A stretch of 64,000 bases of DNA from Caldilineaceae bacterium (GCA_022842065.1 JALHQH010000016.1:62001-126000), one strand, 5' to 3'; positions 26,251 through 35,456 are shown, counted from the stretch's first letter. Program-made: numbers and translations. Notes: a model not told the origin generated them from the sequence alone.

Positions 26251-27408
26251 TTACTCCTGTTCAACGTCAACCCATCGATTTTCATCAAGCGAGAGACGGA
26301 TCGCCGCCAACACCTTTTGTGCGGCCAATCCGTCAGCGAAACTAGCGCTGGATGCTCGCCCTGCGCGAATATCGGCGGCAAAACTTGTGACTAGACGCTC
26401 ATCGTAGCGCGCCAATATGCCCAATGGAAACGTGCCGGAATCGGTGCGCGGGTCGTATGGCGGTGTGAATTCATAAAGAATCTGTGGTTCGCGCTCTTGC
26501 AAGGTCGCCCCCAAGAGACGTTCACTGCGACGAGTCGCCGCATCCATCTCCCATGCCAGCGAGCCCTTCGTTCCATAGACACGCATGCCCCCGCCGCCCA
26601 CGGGCAAGGAAGCCCAGCCCGTTCGGAAAGAAGCCTCGCCGCCGTGTGCGTAGGTCGCGATCCAGGTGCAGGTATCATCCGTTGTCACCTGCGCTTGTCC
26701 GCCACTGTGCCGCGGCCGTTCCGGGACCAGCGTCAGCCCATGGGCGACCACCGCCGTAATGGGCCCGCCAAACCAGAGGGCCAGATCGATACTGTGGACG
26801 CCATACTCCACAAAGACGCCACCATTGGCATGCGCGCGCTCCATCTTCCAATGGAGTGGTGTCGCGGGATCGATGAACTGGGCATTGACTGAACTGTTTT
26901 CGAACAGTTGCACATCGCCAATATAGCCATCATCGATCAACTCCTTCATCTTCTGCACGACCGGTGAGAAGCGGAAAATGAAGCCCATTTTCCCCACCCG
27001 CTGCTTCGTTCGGGCGGCTTCTGTCATTTCACGCGCCTGCATCACATCGTAGGCCAGGGGCTTTTCACACAATACGTGCAATCCTCGTTCAAAGGCACCA
27101 AGCACCAAGTCCCTGTGGGTATCATCCGGGGTGGCGATCACCACTGCATCCAACTGTTGTGCGCCCTGAAAGAGATCCGCAGCACTGGTATAGAGCGCTT
27201 CAATTCCATGCGCCTTCCCCGTTTCCTCCAGTGCTTTGGGATTCGGATCAACGAGCGCAACCACCTGCATGTCCTGACAAGCCATGCAGGCCGGCAGATG
27301 CGCGCGCGTGCCCCATGCCCCCAGCCCGATCAGCGCAACCTTCAGTTGTGCTGGTTCTTCGGCTGTTACTTCCGCAGCAAGATCATTTCTGGCGATCTGA
27401 GTGATCAT
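26251..27408 (-). CDS. Gfo/Idh/MocA family oxidoreductase
   Basis: The product is 385 aa. An N-terminal Rossmann fold with GLGAWGTRAHLPA and VALVDPN, then the family's EKPLAYDVMQA motif (catalytic Lys region), and a C-terminal alpha/beta domain. Members oxidise or reduce sugars, inositols or related compounds with NAD(P). It is the first gene of the uptake cluster, immediately followed by dppB, so the imported solute may be its substrate or precursor. No operator could be recognised in the 5' region. Confidence 0.88.
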   Translation of the reverse strand: MITQIARNDLAAEVTAEEPAQLKVALIGLGAWGTRAHLPACMACQDMQVVALVDPNPKALEETGKAHGIEALYTSAADLFQGAQQLDAVVIATPDDTHRDLVLGAFERGLHVLCEKPLAYDVMQAREMTEAARTKQRVGKMGFIFRFSPVVQKMKELIDDGYIGDVQLFENSSVNAQFIDPATPLHWKMERAHANGGVFVEYGVHSIDLALWFGGPITAVVAHGLTLVPERPRHSGGQAQVTTDDTCTWIATYAHGGEASFRTGWASLPVGGGGMRVYGTKGSLAWEMDAATRRSERLLGATLQEREPQILYEFTPPYDPRTDSGTFPLGILARYDERLVTSFAADIRAGRASSASFADGLAAQKVLAAIRLSLDENRWVDVEQE

Positions 27409-27663
27409 TTTGACAGCAACCTCTCAACGGCAAATTGATGATTGAGCAGATGTGGTTCATTTTAGATGGGCGGTACACATAGAATCGCGAGTCACTGCGG
27501 AGGAAACAACTAAGCGACCTGGTCCAGTAGCTCACCAGATGGCTTATGCAACACAAAAACAGAAAACGATTTAATTTTATATGCTACATTTAATCAGATT
27601 GTGAACTACGATTCCATATCAATAGTACACGAAAGTGATTTCATTTGTTTGGCTGTTTCGCAC

Positions 27664-28025
27664 AATTTTCTCCTAGTCGCGGCAATGAACCCCTGCCCTT
27701 GCGGCTATTATGGCGATGACCGCCGCGAGTGTACTTGCTCGAAGAGCAAAGCGTACCTTATCAAAAGTTGGCCGCAGCCGGGAGTGGTGAAGCCTCTATA
27801 ATATGGGATCGGTGGAGGTAAAGCGTTTTTGCGAGTCGGATGAGACGGGGAAAATTTGACGAGCGCCGCGGTGCAACAGATGAATCTGAGCGTGCGGGCC
27901 GATCATCGCATGTTGACGCTGGCCAGGTGCCCGCTGGGCGCGCTTGCCGATTTGGCCGGGGAGAAAAATAGCCTACCCGCGCATCTGGCCGAAGCGTTGC
28001 AATATCGGCTGTGGGAGATCGGGTA
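27664..28025 (+). pseudogene. decayed comM/yifB, copy 2 (left border of the accessory island)
   Basis: 27664-27753 encodes [20 protein letters not shown] with CTCS, the highly conserved central motif of ComM. After about 70 bp the C-terminal part follows (27826-28025): RFCESDETGK, a stop, QQMNLSVRADHRMLTLAR and HLAEALQYR. The middle of the ATPase domain is deleted. ComM is a branch-migration helicase for natural transformation and its gene is a known insertion target for resistance islands. A third ComM tail lies at the other end of the island (36145-36230). Confidence 0.75.
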
Positions 28026-28060
28026 GCCCATACCCTCCTGTTGAGCAGTTTAGAGAATTC

Positions 28061-29671
28061 TTATAAATGGCGCAACGTTGCAGCAAGAAGACGCCCAATA
28101 TCAGAGGTCAGCCGGTGAGGGGCAATCATCACCCAAAGTAGTAACAAATGGGGTCTGGCCGCCAGTTCCTGAGGCAAATAGGCACAGGTTTCTATCGCTG
28201 CGTCTTCACATAATTGCTCCCACCGATACTCTGGTGGGTACTGACGGGTTTCATCGGTACCTTCGGCACATTCGAGCAAACCATATTGCCAGCTTTGGGC
28301 AGGAACGAAACGCTTGTGACCGAGACGATTGAAGCTTGGCCAAATTCTGCGACAAGGAGACTTCAATCTTGCCCGAGCAACTAGATGTAATAGTAACTCG
28401 GCGGTGTAAGCGGAACCGGCGAAAGTCTCCTCCTGTAGGCTTGAGGATGCTTCGCTTGCCGACAAACCATACCGACTGCGGCAAATATCCGCAAACTTAT
28501 AGGAGGGATCTGGCAACGGATTAGGGCTTTTCCACTGATTCGCATTTACTACAAGATTAAGTAAATTTGCCAGTTCAGTATCTGGTCTAAGTGTGGCATC
28601 GGTTCGGCGTAGGAAAAATAGATAGGCCAAAAAGCAAGGAATAGCCCCTTCTCCCCAGAGGTCAAGCGGAGCGTGTCGGCAACTCATCCACTGTGAGATG
28701 GCACTACGTCGCTCTTTATCCTCTTCAGTATCACCTGGGAAAAACCACAAAATGCTGAACAACCCGCACAGCAAGGTATAGCGCCAGTGATATATTTCCG
28801 GATCTGCCATTGCATCCCCTTCAACCAGATGAGCGCGGCCCTGCACTTCATTCCACAAGGCAACAAGAGAATCTTTGATGGCATCTTCGGCAAGCGTCAA
28901 ACTTTCTTTGACTGTTCCACTCATTTTCAGACCAGAACGTTCACATGCAGAAATAGTGCTGACTGCAAATAGACACCAAGCGGTTGCCAATGCGAAATGA
29001 TTTTCAGCAATCGCGAATTGGTGGGTAGCGATACCTGTCATGAGCGCTGCGCTCTGTGCTGCTCTTTGTAGTTCCGCCATCTTCAGGGGTTTGGCACTCA
29101 TCTGCAAGCCCAGAATGCCTTCCAGGAGTGAGGCAAGCCGCCGTAAAGGTAATAAATCGCGCCCATCATGCAGGAAGATCTCTAACAACTCTCTAACATC
29201 AGCTATCTCGCTTGGCCACAGATTTGTGCCGTGTTGTTTGACCCACGCCAGAAGCTGTCCTCTACCTATCAACTCCACTTTAGAAAGGTAATGGCCGCGG
29301 TTCAAGTCATCTACAGCGCGATGGACTTCTTCATCAAAATACCCATTCGATACCAGATAAGAGCGATGTGATACATCGGTAGGAACACCAGGAAATATAA
29401 TTGGTTGGGAAATTAACTGAATAAGTTGGGGCTGAATTTCTGCTCGGTATTCGTGCAACCTAAGGCGACCACCTGGATTTCCCTTTAACTGAAAGGCGCA
29501 GGGAATACCGTCAGGAGCAATGGCAATGATGTCCTTACCATATTCAAGCGCACAATGACGAGTGCTGTGAAGAACTTGGTATCTCTGTCCACCCAATATC
29601 TGTACAAAGCTCGCCTGATAGCTGCGCTCGCCTGTACTATCCAACCAATTTTCGAGCAGCTTCTCGATCAC
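28061..29671 (-). CDS. putative PD-(D/E)XK-type nuclease with long helical C-terminal part
   Basis: The product is 536 aa. Near the N-terminus, E43-x-GKD (Asp47) followed by Q61-x-K63 (EYGKDII ... CAFQLKG) fits the E..D..QxK arrangement of Mrr/DUF4365-like PD-(D/E)XK nucleases. The remaining 400 residues look helical and are not recognised. GTG 29671 overlaps the end of the upstream gene by 35 bp, so the two are probably translationally coupled and work together. Position in a mobile-looking island suggests a restriction or other defence role; this is inference. Confidence 0.6.
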   Translation of the reverse strand: MIEKLLENWLDSTGERSYQASFVQILGGQRYQVLHSTRHCALEYGKDIIAIAPDGIPCAFQLKGNPGGRLRLHEYRAEIQPQLIQLISQPIIFPGVPTDVSHRSYLVSNGYFDEEVHRAVDDLNRGHYLSKVELIGRGQLLAWVKQHGTNLWPSEIADVRELLEIFLHDGRDLLPLRRLASLLEGILGLQMSAKPLKMAELQRAAQSAALMTGIATHQFAIAENHFALATAWCLFAVSTISACERSGLKMSGTVKESLTLAEDAIKDSLVALWNEVQGRAHLVEGDAMADPEIYHWRYTLLCGLFSILWFFPGDTEEDKERRSAISQWMSCRHAPLDLWGEGAIPCFLAYLFFLRRTDATLRPDTELANLLNLVVNANQWKSPNPLPDPSYKFADICRSRYGLSASEASSSLQEETFAGSAYTAELLLHLVARARLKSPCRRIWPSFNRLGHKRFVPAQSWQYGLLECAEGTDETRQYPPEYRWEQLCEDAAIETCAYLPQELAARPHLLLLWVMIAPHRLTSDIGRLLAATLRHL

Positions 29672-30233
29672 GCCATTCCATCCGTTTCTTCTCGATGATC
29701 ACCCGATACCGCTCTCGGTACTCCGGATCCCTAGAGAGTGCTTTTAATGTATCCTCTACCTGCTGCTCCATACCCGGTGGGGCAATCAGCGTGAGGCGGT
29801 TGTGCTTACCGGTTGTATCGAAATCAAGGCTGATTTTTTCCAAGGCATCCAGATAACGAATCGGATCGATAGGTATGCCGCCCCCATCGACAACATTACC
29901 AGTGCGGTTTGCCGCCTCGCTGATCAGGCTGAACAGATGTTCGCTGACCTGACTTGCCATTTCCCGGGCAACTTCGTCTAACTTGATAAGCCGCTCGTGG
30001 AAGCTCAGATTGGGTACTTGATCAAAGCGAATTGACATCTCAGCAGATGCCTCTTTCAACTCGGTCTCATCAATGCGACCGTCTGGACGTATTGTTACTA
30101 CCCGATGCCCCTCTTTAATGAAATAGCGCGGAGCCTCGTTGAGCACACCCATGTAGGTATTCACACGTTGTCTGAATGCAGCTTGCAGTTTCCGATTGAC
30201 TTCACTTTTCAATGTTGGGAGATCAGGTAACAT
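29637..30233 (-). CDS. hypothetical partner protein of the nuclease-like gene
   Basis: The product is 198 aa, charged and mostly helical, without signal peptide or TM segment. I recognise no family. Visible features are an RVVTIRPDGRIDETELKEA stretch and a very basic C-terminus (EYRERYRVIIEKKRMEWRDR). It is the first gene of the two-gene unit; its last 35 bp overlap the start of the nuclease-like gene, a tight coupling common in conflict modules. AT-rich DNA lies upstream. Confidence 0.5.
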   Translation of the reverse strand: MLPDLPTLKSEVNRKLQAAFRQRVNTYMGVLNEAPRYFIKEGHRVVTIRPDGRIDETELKEASAEMSIRFDQVPNLSFHERLIKLDEVAREMASQVSEHLFSLISEAANRTGNVVDGGGIPIDPIRYLDALEKISLDFDTTGKHNRLTLIAPPGMEQQVEDTLKALSRDPEYRERYRVIIEKKRMEWRDREAARKLVG

Positions 30234-31049
30234 CTTTATCAGGCTTGCCTCTTGAAAATGCCGCAGGTATAATAGTTAAACAGAGAGCTTGCCGGGCTAT
30301 ACGATCCGTTCGGTAATGATTTTCATATTGCCTGGTATGCTAAATGACATTAGTGGGACATTGCGCACTTACGATTAATTCATCTCACTCAGAGTTTAAC
30401 ATAGTATGCTTATTATTAAGAATAACCTTCAATAGGGTGGTTTACTATCACAATTCACATTCACAGATTGAACTGTACCAAAGACTCCTCATTTTGCATT
30501 ACACCTGCCTTTGAGAGAAAATGAACACCAGGATAATTTGAATGTGGTCGCCGCATTCATGCAGCTTGTTGTCGCTTTCCAACAGACTTGATACAACTTT
30601 CTATTTGGTACCGAAACTCACACAATAGACACTCTGTATCGGTACACCTATAGCAGTGAACATAATCACTGACTTTAATGGTCACGGTCGTTGTCTGTAA
30701 GTAGCATGTAGAGCATCGGAAATTTGCTCCTCTGCGTTTTTGATCCTCAGCAGTCGGAAAACATGGCGTATGTAGCGACGCTGGAAGTTTGGTGCATCAA
30801 CGATGAGCGACGCGCGCCGCGTCGTGACTGGCAGCTTGGGCAAGGCGCAATGATAGACGGCGCAACTGCAACGTGTTTCCCGACTACAGAAACCGCAAAA
30901 TCAGACTCAACTCGTCGCCGCGCCCTGAATCTGGCGAAGATCGATGGACTTTATAGACAGCTTAGGCACTGGAAAAATTTTCCTAGCCTTGTCTTGTGAA
31001 TCACTGGATAAAATCTATCTAAGTCACCAAACGGAGGAGGAAATCTCCA
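30234..31049. other. 816-bp AT-rich region without supported gene
   Basis: Both strands show only short weak frames (for example 30724-30999). A 12-bp inverted repeat (30996-31007 with 31047-31058) flanks the start of the transposase remnant. It probably contains promoters for the gene pair ending at 28061 but none is clear. Confidence 0.5.
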
Positions 31050-31312
31050 GTGATTCACGAGAACTATTCCACATTGGCCGAGCAATTGCAGCGGATAAGC
31101 GACCCGCGCAACCTACGTGGACGGCATATGTGTGGCGGTATCTACAGTTGGTGCTAGCCAGTGCCCTGCTATCAGCGCACTGGCTAGCGATGGCAGAATG
31201 GGCATCAGTCCACAGTGCCCTTGTTGTTTTTAGGGTTGCGGACGCGCACAAGAGGAGGATACCAACCTTCCAAAGCGGAGCCGCTATGCAGCCCACGAGA
31301 ATCCTCGTGTGA
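31050..31312 (+). pseudogene. ISAs1-like transposase, N-terminal fragment with frameshift
   Basis: After GGAGGAGG, GTG 31050 opens a frame reading LAEQLQRISDPRNLRGR; a +1 shift then gives YVWRYLQLVLASALLSA, MAEWASVHSA and KRRIPTFQS. This is the N-terminal 'DPR..GR..' plus 'AIAEWA' pattern of ISAs1-family (H-repeat) transposases. The DDE domain is missing. The 11-bp sequence GTGATTCACGA occurs at both borders (31050-31060 and 31309-31319), the second one containing the stop codon of the neighbouring gene on the other strand. Confidence 0.6.
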
Positions 31313-31313
31313 T

Positions 31314-33470
31314 TCACGACCGAGGCTGGGGGAACATGAATACGGAAGATCCGAATGTACCACTGGTCTCCGGAAGCGGCGGAATCGATGATCCCAATGG
31401 CGGCATTGTCAGCGAGGAGCCATAGGCGTGTGCAATTGCAATGCTCGTGTCATAAGAGAACGGGCCACCAGGGTTGGCAACGGGCGAGGGATTGCCAATA
31501 GTTGGTTTGCCTAGAATCGACTCCAGGAATGCGCGTCTGAACTCGGCCGGCAGCCAGACAACCATTCGAATTGTCATTTGTGTGAGCGGATCGTTCGGAT
31601 CTAGCGGCATGTCTTCAGGATTCACAGGATACGCAATTGACGAGGTAGGAGAAGAGCTGCCGTCGTCACTCCAGATCACACCGCGTCCACTCGACACGGA
31701 ACCATTGCCATGATGGGATCCACTCTCGCTTTCTTGCGCCTTCTCCTTTTCAGCTTTCTCCTTTTCAGCTTCATACTCTTCTCGCTTCTTCTTGGCATCA
31801 GCTTCAATCCGGTCTATCTTCTCCCTGGCAGCTTTAACCTCTGCTTCTCGCTTCTCCTTTTCAGCTTGATATTCGGCTTGCCCCTCTATAGTAACTTCTA
31901 GCGCTTCAGCCGCGTCTCGCCTCTTATTCGCAGCTTCAATTTCGGCTAGCTCCTCCCTGGCAGCTTTAACCTGGTCTAGCCTATTATTCTCTGCTTCAAT
32001 CGCGTCGTCTAGCCTCTTCATGGCAGCTGCATCCTCGTCTTGTTTCTTATTCTCAGCGTCAACATGGTCGCTTGTGGGGGCAACGCTGGAGCTGCTGGGG
32101 CTTGGATCGTGTTTGTCCTCCTGGTGCGCAGGGAAAGCTGTGACCCAGTCATGTGTACTTGGATCCAAATAAGCACTATTGCCCGACTCGTCGCGAAACT
32201 CAAGGAGATCGCCGTCATAATGCAGATTTATGTTACCGGGGCCGAATCCGAAATCCTCAAGGGCCGATGAGATCGTCTCTGATTCCCCGGTCGTTTCAGA
32301 CGAGGTGTCAATCTTGCTGGATGGCGATACCCCCGTTACCTGTTCAAAAATCTCAACGTATCCGGTCATGAGCGGTTCGGCGGCTGATTCCATTCTGCTG
32401 CCCAGATCCACAATGACTACACCTGCCGCATAGGCGAAAGAGGCAGCGCCTTCTGCTACAGGGACAACGCCGTCTCTTACATCGCCCGGCATGTCCTCTA
32501 GAATTTTCGAGAGATCGCCCGCCACATCAAGTGCTGTTTCAGATGTTGCTACCCCCATGTGCATAGTTGTGTGCATAAACTTTGCCATATCCGCTCCTAT
32601 GGCTTCCTTTGTAGAAGGGGAGACACCAGCTTCCATGAGGAAGAACATCCTGTCTCGAAACTTCTCTACTGCAACCCCTGCTTGATATGTCAATGCTTTA
32701 GCTGCGAATTTTATACCGAACTTGAATGCTGCCCATCCTAGATCAGGAGATATCGTTATCGCTTGAGCTTTTTCGGAAGCGACGTAGTGCTTGATCCACT
32801 GGTGTCCCAAATGTTCCGTGTAGGCTTGTGCCTGACCATATGGCGTGCCTTCCAGAAAGCCTGTTTGTGGAACTCTTGAAGCAAGCAGCGCGTGCGCGCC
32901 GCCAAGGCGGTAGATATCGGGACCAACCTGAATGCCAAACATGAGGTCAGCAATTCGTTTATCCGTACCGGGGTATTTCGCTCCATTGATGTCCGTAAGT
33001 AGATCCAGGGTGCCAGTCTCGAGAATGGAGTCAAAGTCAAGTCCGAGTGAGAAGTGCTGAAGCAGGTTTCTACCTTCGATGTAGGATGTCATGGCATGCG
33101 TCTGGAGATGCCCGATGTTATTATGTGAAAACGAGGGAAGTCTTAAGTCTAGACTTGCGAACGCGCCGAGCGAGACCGTCATGTTCGTGACCGGTCCCAG
33201 GAGTGGCACCAGCCCGGATTGCATGGCAGTGTTGACATATGTGTCGAGCACCCCAATCTGCTCCGAAATTGAAAGTCCGTTCAAACCTCCCGAAATCAGG
33301 TCTGATGACCAACTGTGCCGGCGCATTTCACCTGTATCCCAAAGCCGCGTCAAGAATTTCGCGGACGCTTCTGGTGTGAACTGGTGGGCGACTATGCCCC
33401 TACCCCCTAATATTGATTCGTCAAACTCCCCATAGGGGGTTCCAAAGAACGGCGCGTTCATGTCACTCAT
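31314..33470 (-). CDS. large protein of unknown function with coiled coil (last gene of the EAD1 operon)
   Basis: The product is 718 aa. Residues 1-400 are of mixed, partly Gly/Ala-rich composition with no family I know; PYG occurs at 12-14 and 210-212. About 475-582 form a strong charged coiled coil (AEKEKREAEVKAAREKI type heptads). The rest is Ser/Pro/Gly-rich. There is no signal peptide or clear TM helix. ATG 33470 follows AAAGGA and is 18 bp after the upstream stop. The 3' end meets the repeat that borders the transposase remnant, so the natural C-terminus may have been altered. It could be a structural or delivery component, but that is speculation. Confidence 0.6.
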   Translation of the reverse strand: MSDMNAPFFGTPYGEFDESILGGRGIVAHQFTPEASAKFLTRLWDTGEMRRHSWSSDLISGGLNGLSISEQIGVLDTYVNTAMQSGLVPLLGPVTNMTVSLGAFASLDLRLPSFSHNNIGHLQTHAMTSYIEGRNLLQHFSLGLDFDSILETGTLDLLTDINGAKYPGTDKRIADLMFGIQVGPDIYRLGGAHALLASRVPQTGFLEGTPYGQAQAYTEHLGHQWIKHYVASEKAQAITISPDLGWAAFKFGIKFAAKALTYQAGVAVEKFRDRMFFLMEAGVSPSTKEAIGADMAKFMHTTMHMGVATSETALDVAGDLSKILEDMPGDVRDGVVPVAEGAASFAYAAGVVIVDLGSRMESAAEPLMTGYVEIFEQVTGVSPSSKIDTSSETTGESETISSALEDFGFGPGNINLHYDGDLLEFRDESGNSAYLDPSTHDWVTAFPAHQEDKHDPSPSSSSVAPTSDHVDAENKKQDEDAAAMKRLDDAIEAENNRLDQVKAAREELAEIEAANKRRDAAEALEVTIEGQAEYQAEKEKREAEVKAAREKIDRIEADAKKKREEYEAEKEKAEKEKAQESESGSHHGNGSVSSGRGVIWSDDGSSSPTSSIAYPVNPEDMPLDPNDPLTQMTIRMVVWLPAEFRRAFLESILGKPTIGNPSPVANPGGPFSYDTSIAIAHAYGSSLTMPPLGSSIPPLPETSGTFGSSVFMFPQPRS

Positions 33471-33488
33471 TGAGCGATTCCTTTCGCA

Positions 33489-34817
33489 CTAAATAATTAG
33501 CATAATTGGCTCGGGACAGGAATAGCATGGAGGACCATACGGGGTTGCACCATGCACACCCGTCTCACTTCCCCAACCTCCCATTTCAGGCGACACTTCA
33601 CTGGCCAGAGTCGTAATTGTCACGAGTTTTATGTATCCGTAATTTCCAACATCCGTGACTTGCGCATAGCTCATTGCTTCCTTGTGTGCCGCCACGTTTG
33701 CAACCACCAGGTCGCAAACGCGATCTGCCGTTGGCAGTATCATGGCGCTTCCAGCTTCATTCGCGTTCGCAGTGACATATTTGAGACTGCGGGTGCGGTG
33801 AGAGGGTTGGATGCCCAGATTCTTTGAAACCCCCTCATGTCCCTCCTTAGCGCAAGAAACTATCGCGCCAATGCAGAGATCGCCGGCAGCGTCCTCGTCC
33901 GCAATGCGCTGCATAGCACCTTCAATGAATTGTGGTCCCCACGCTCCACCGAAGTGGTAAATCGATGCCAGTCGGTAGCACCCGACAACCTCGTTCTCGA
34001 AGAGACTCACGAGCTCCGGCCGCGATATCCAGGGTCTGAGCGCGGGCGATCGTACAACACCAAGGATAGGTCCAGTCCGGTAGTTGAAAGGTTCCTCCAG
34101 ATCTCCAGCACTGGCAAGGTAACTTACAAACGACTCCACGACGGCTTCTGCGGACCAGGAAAATGCCCACAGTTGAAGTGTATCATTCTCATAACCCTCG
34201 ACAATAATTCTGGGTTTGCTCACCTCTACAGGGCTTGATCGAGAACGCGCAAGGACTTCGAGGTGAGGAGCCAATATGGCGGCGAGTTCTGCGACCTGAT
34301 CTGCGGTCAGCAGGCTTTCTGCAACGCCCAGAGTGAACGCGACGCCTGTCCCGTCAGTCTCACCAGGTCCCGTGATCGGCTCTGCTGCGCCCGCCAAACT
34401 GTCGGCATTTTGGCTCCCCTTCCCCCACGCTCCCATCAGTTCGGCGTCGCGAGCCGCCTTGAGTATGATGGGCGGCATATAAGAATAGCCACTGTATTGT
34501 GCCCCTGACGAGAAAATGGACGCCCCCGTTGGTTTCCGAACGAATTTTATCATGTCTACAGTAGATACATATTGCTTGATAATCCTTACCAACGTACTGA
34601 GGTAAATGCCCTGTACTCCAGATACGCCCTTTTCCTCAATAAACTGCCTAATAGTCTCGGCCAAAGCTCTGGTCTGGCTGGGAGACTTCCTGGACATCGA
34701 TCCCAAGGCGAACGCCGTAGCTTGGTGATGGCTGGTCCACCGTTGAGCCTCCCACTCCGATCTTAACATTTCCAGTGCGTCTGTGTAAGTGCAGTAGTGC
34801 GTAGTCAAGGACAACAT
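33489..34817 (-). CDS. protein of unknown function, candidate effector of the EAD1 operon
   Basis: The product is 442 aa, soluble, with no recognised family. Segments of note are RALAETIRQFIEEKGVSGVQGIYL (helical) and a Cys pair near the C-terminus (CYSCPEP). A very strong ribosome binding site (AGGAGG) lies 5 bp upstream of ATG 34817, inside the gene on the same strand that ends at 34648 in another frame. It is followed after 18 bp by the coiled-coil protein gene. As EAD domains normally recruit an effector encoded beside them, this gene is the first place to look for it. Confidence 0.6.
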   Translation of the reverse strand: MLSLTTHYCTYTDALEMLRSEWEAQRWTSHHQATAFALGSMSRKSPSQTRALAETIRQFIEEKGVSGVQGIYLSTLVRIIKQYVSTVDMIKFVRKPTGASIFSSGAQYSGYSYMPPIILKAARDAELMGAWGKGSQNADSLAGAAEPITGPGETDGTGVAFTLGVAESLLTADQVAELAAILAPHLEVLARSRSSPVEVSKPRIIVEGYENDTLQLWAFSWSAEAVVESFVSYLASAGDLEEPFNYRTGPILGVVRSPALRPWISRPELVSLFENEVVGCYRLASIYHFGGAWGPQFIEGAMQRIADEDAAGDLCIGAIVSCAKEGHEGVSKNLGIQPSHRTRSLKYVTANANEAGSAMILPTADRVCDLVVANVAAHKEAMSYAQVTDVGNYGYIKLVTITTLASEVSPEMGGWGSETGVHGATPYGPPCYSCPEPIMLII

Positions 34818-35010
34818 ACGAGCCTCCTATATATTTATCGCGCCCAACAAAATTATCTTGCTCAATATTCTCCTGATCGGCCACTGTGGCGCAGCTAGCA
34901 GCTAGTTGTTTTGGTAAATCAAAGCAAACACCTTGAACAGTCAAAACATGATATTCATTATAGGCAGCGAGTAACTTTGGATTGGCAGGATGATAGAAAG
35001 AACTATTCAT
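34648..35010 (-). CDS. small protein with VGRDKYIGG motif, linking the EAD1 and effector genes
   Basis: The product is 120 aa. Residues about 50-66 (IEQDNFVGRDKYIGG) resemble the short beta-repeats of GRDK/GDK type seen between N-terminal EAD/TIR-like domains and effectors in STAND-type conflict proteins (recalled pattern). Its ATG overlaps the EAD1 gene's stop as ATGA. Its last 57 codons overlap the next gene in another frame; this is long for a true overlap, so the real product may be shorter or the pair may once have been one gene. The codons for YIGGS form the ribosome binding site of the next gene. Confidence 0.5.
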   Translation of the reverse strand: MNSSFYHPANPKLLAAYNEYHVLTVQGVCFDLPKQLAASCATVADQENIEQDNFVGRDKYIGGSYVVLDYALLHLHRRTGNVKIGVGGSTVDQPSPSYGVRLGIDVQEVSQPDQSFGRDY

Positions 35011-35456
35011 AGTAAACTATCAAGACTTTCTTGTCGAATAGCCTCAATAAGATTATTATGCCAGTTAGTTTGCGCAAGAGGAGAGGTGGTAACCTGAATG
35101 ATATTTAGACCGGCATCGTCAATAAACCGGCGTGCATCTTGGTCTATCGGATACAATTCCGCCAGAGCATCGCGTAGCGCAGCAAGAATGGTTTGGCTAC
35201 TGAATTGATGGGTAGAAGAGAAATCTTTATCCATATTCATTTGGCTTTCTGTGCCTTCAGCAGCAAACATTCGGACTACGTGAACGACCATAGACATATA
35301 GTACGACAATATTAAATTAGCTAACAGTGATAGCGAGCTGATTTTAGGCCAATTTTCGCCAAATTCTTCGTCGGAAAACCGTAATGAACGCAACAGAATC
35401 GTTGCTCCCAAAAATTTGGTCAAATCGATGACACAAAATTTCTTAAGTATTTTCAA
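35007..35456 (-). CDS. effector-associated domain 1 (EAD1) protein
   Basis: The product is up to 149 aa. Residues about 86-149 (ILAALRDALAELYPIDQDARRFIDDAGL ... NWHNNLIEAIRQESLDSLL, given in pieces) fit the EAD1 pattern: LRDALAELFP, a central ARR..DAGL, then WH..LEEA...DALL. EADs are small alpha-helical adaptor domains of bacterial conflict systems that pair sensor and effector proteins by homotypic contact. The 5' part has no known domain; the true start may be ATG 35240 (MNMDKDF). It is the first gene of a four-gene minus-strand operon. Confidence 0.65.
   Translation of the reverse strand: MKILKKFCVIDLTKFLGATILLRSLRFSDEEFGENWPKISSLSLLANLILSYYMSMVVHVVRMFAAEGTESQMNMDKDFSSTHQFSSQTILAALRDALAELYPIDQDARRFIDDAGLNIIQVTTSPLAQTNWHNNLIEAIRQESLDSLL

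Noticed and set aside
27601..27801. 66-codon plus-strand frame as an independent gene
   Set aside because: Its conserved part is the ComM central motif, and the C-terminal ComM part follows in the same direction; it is a gene remnant.
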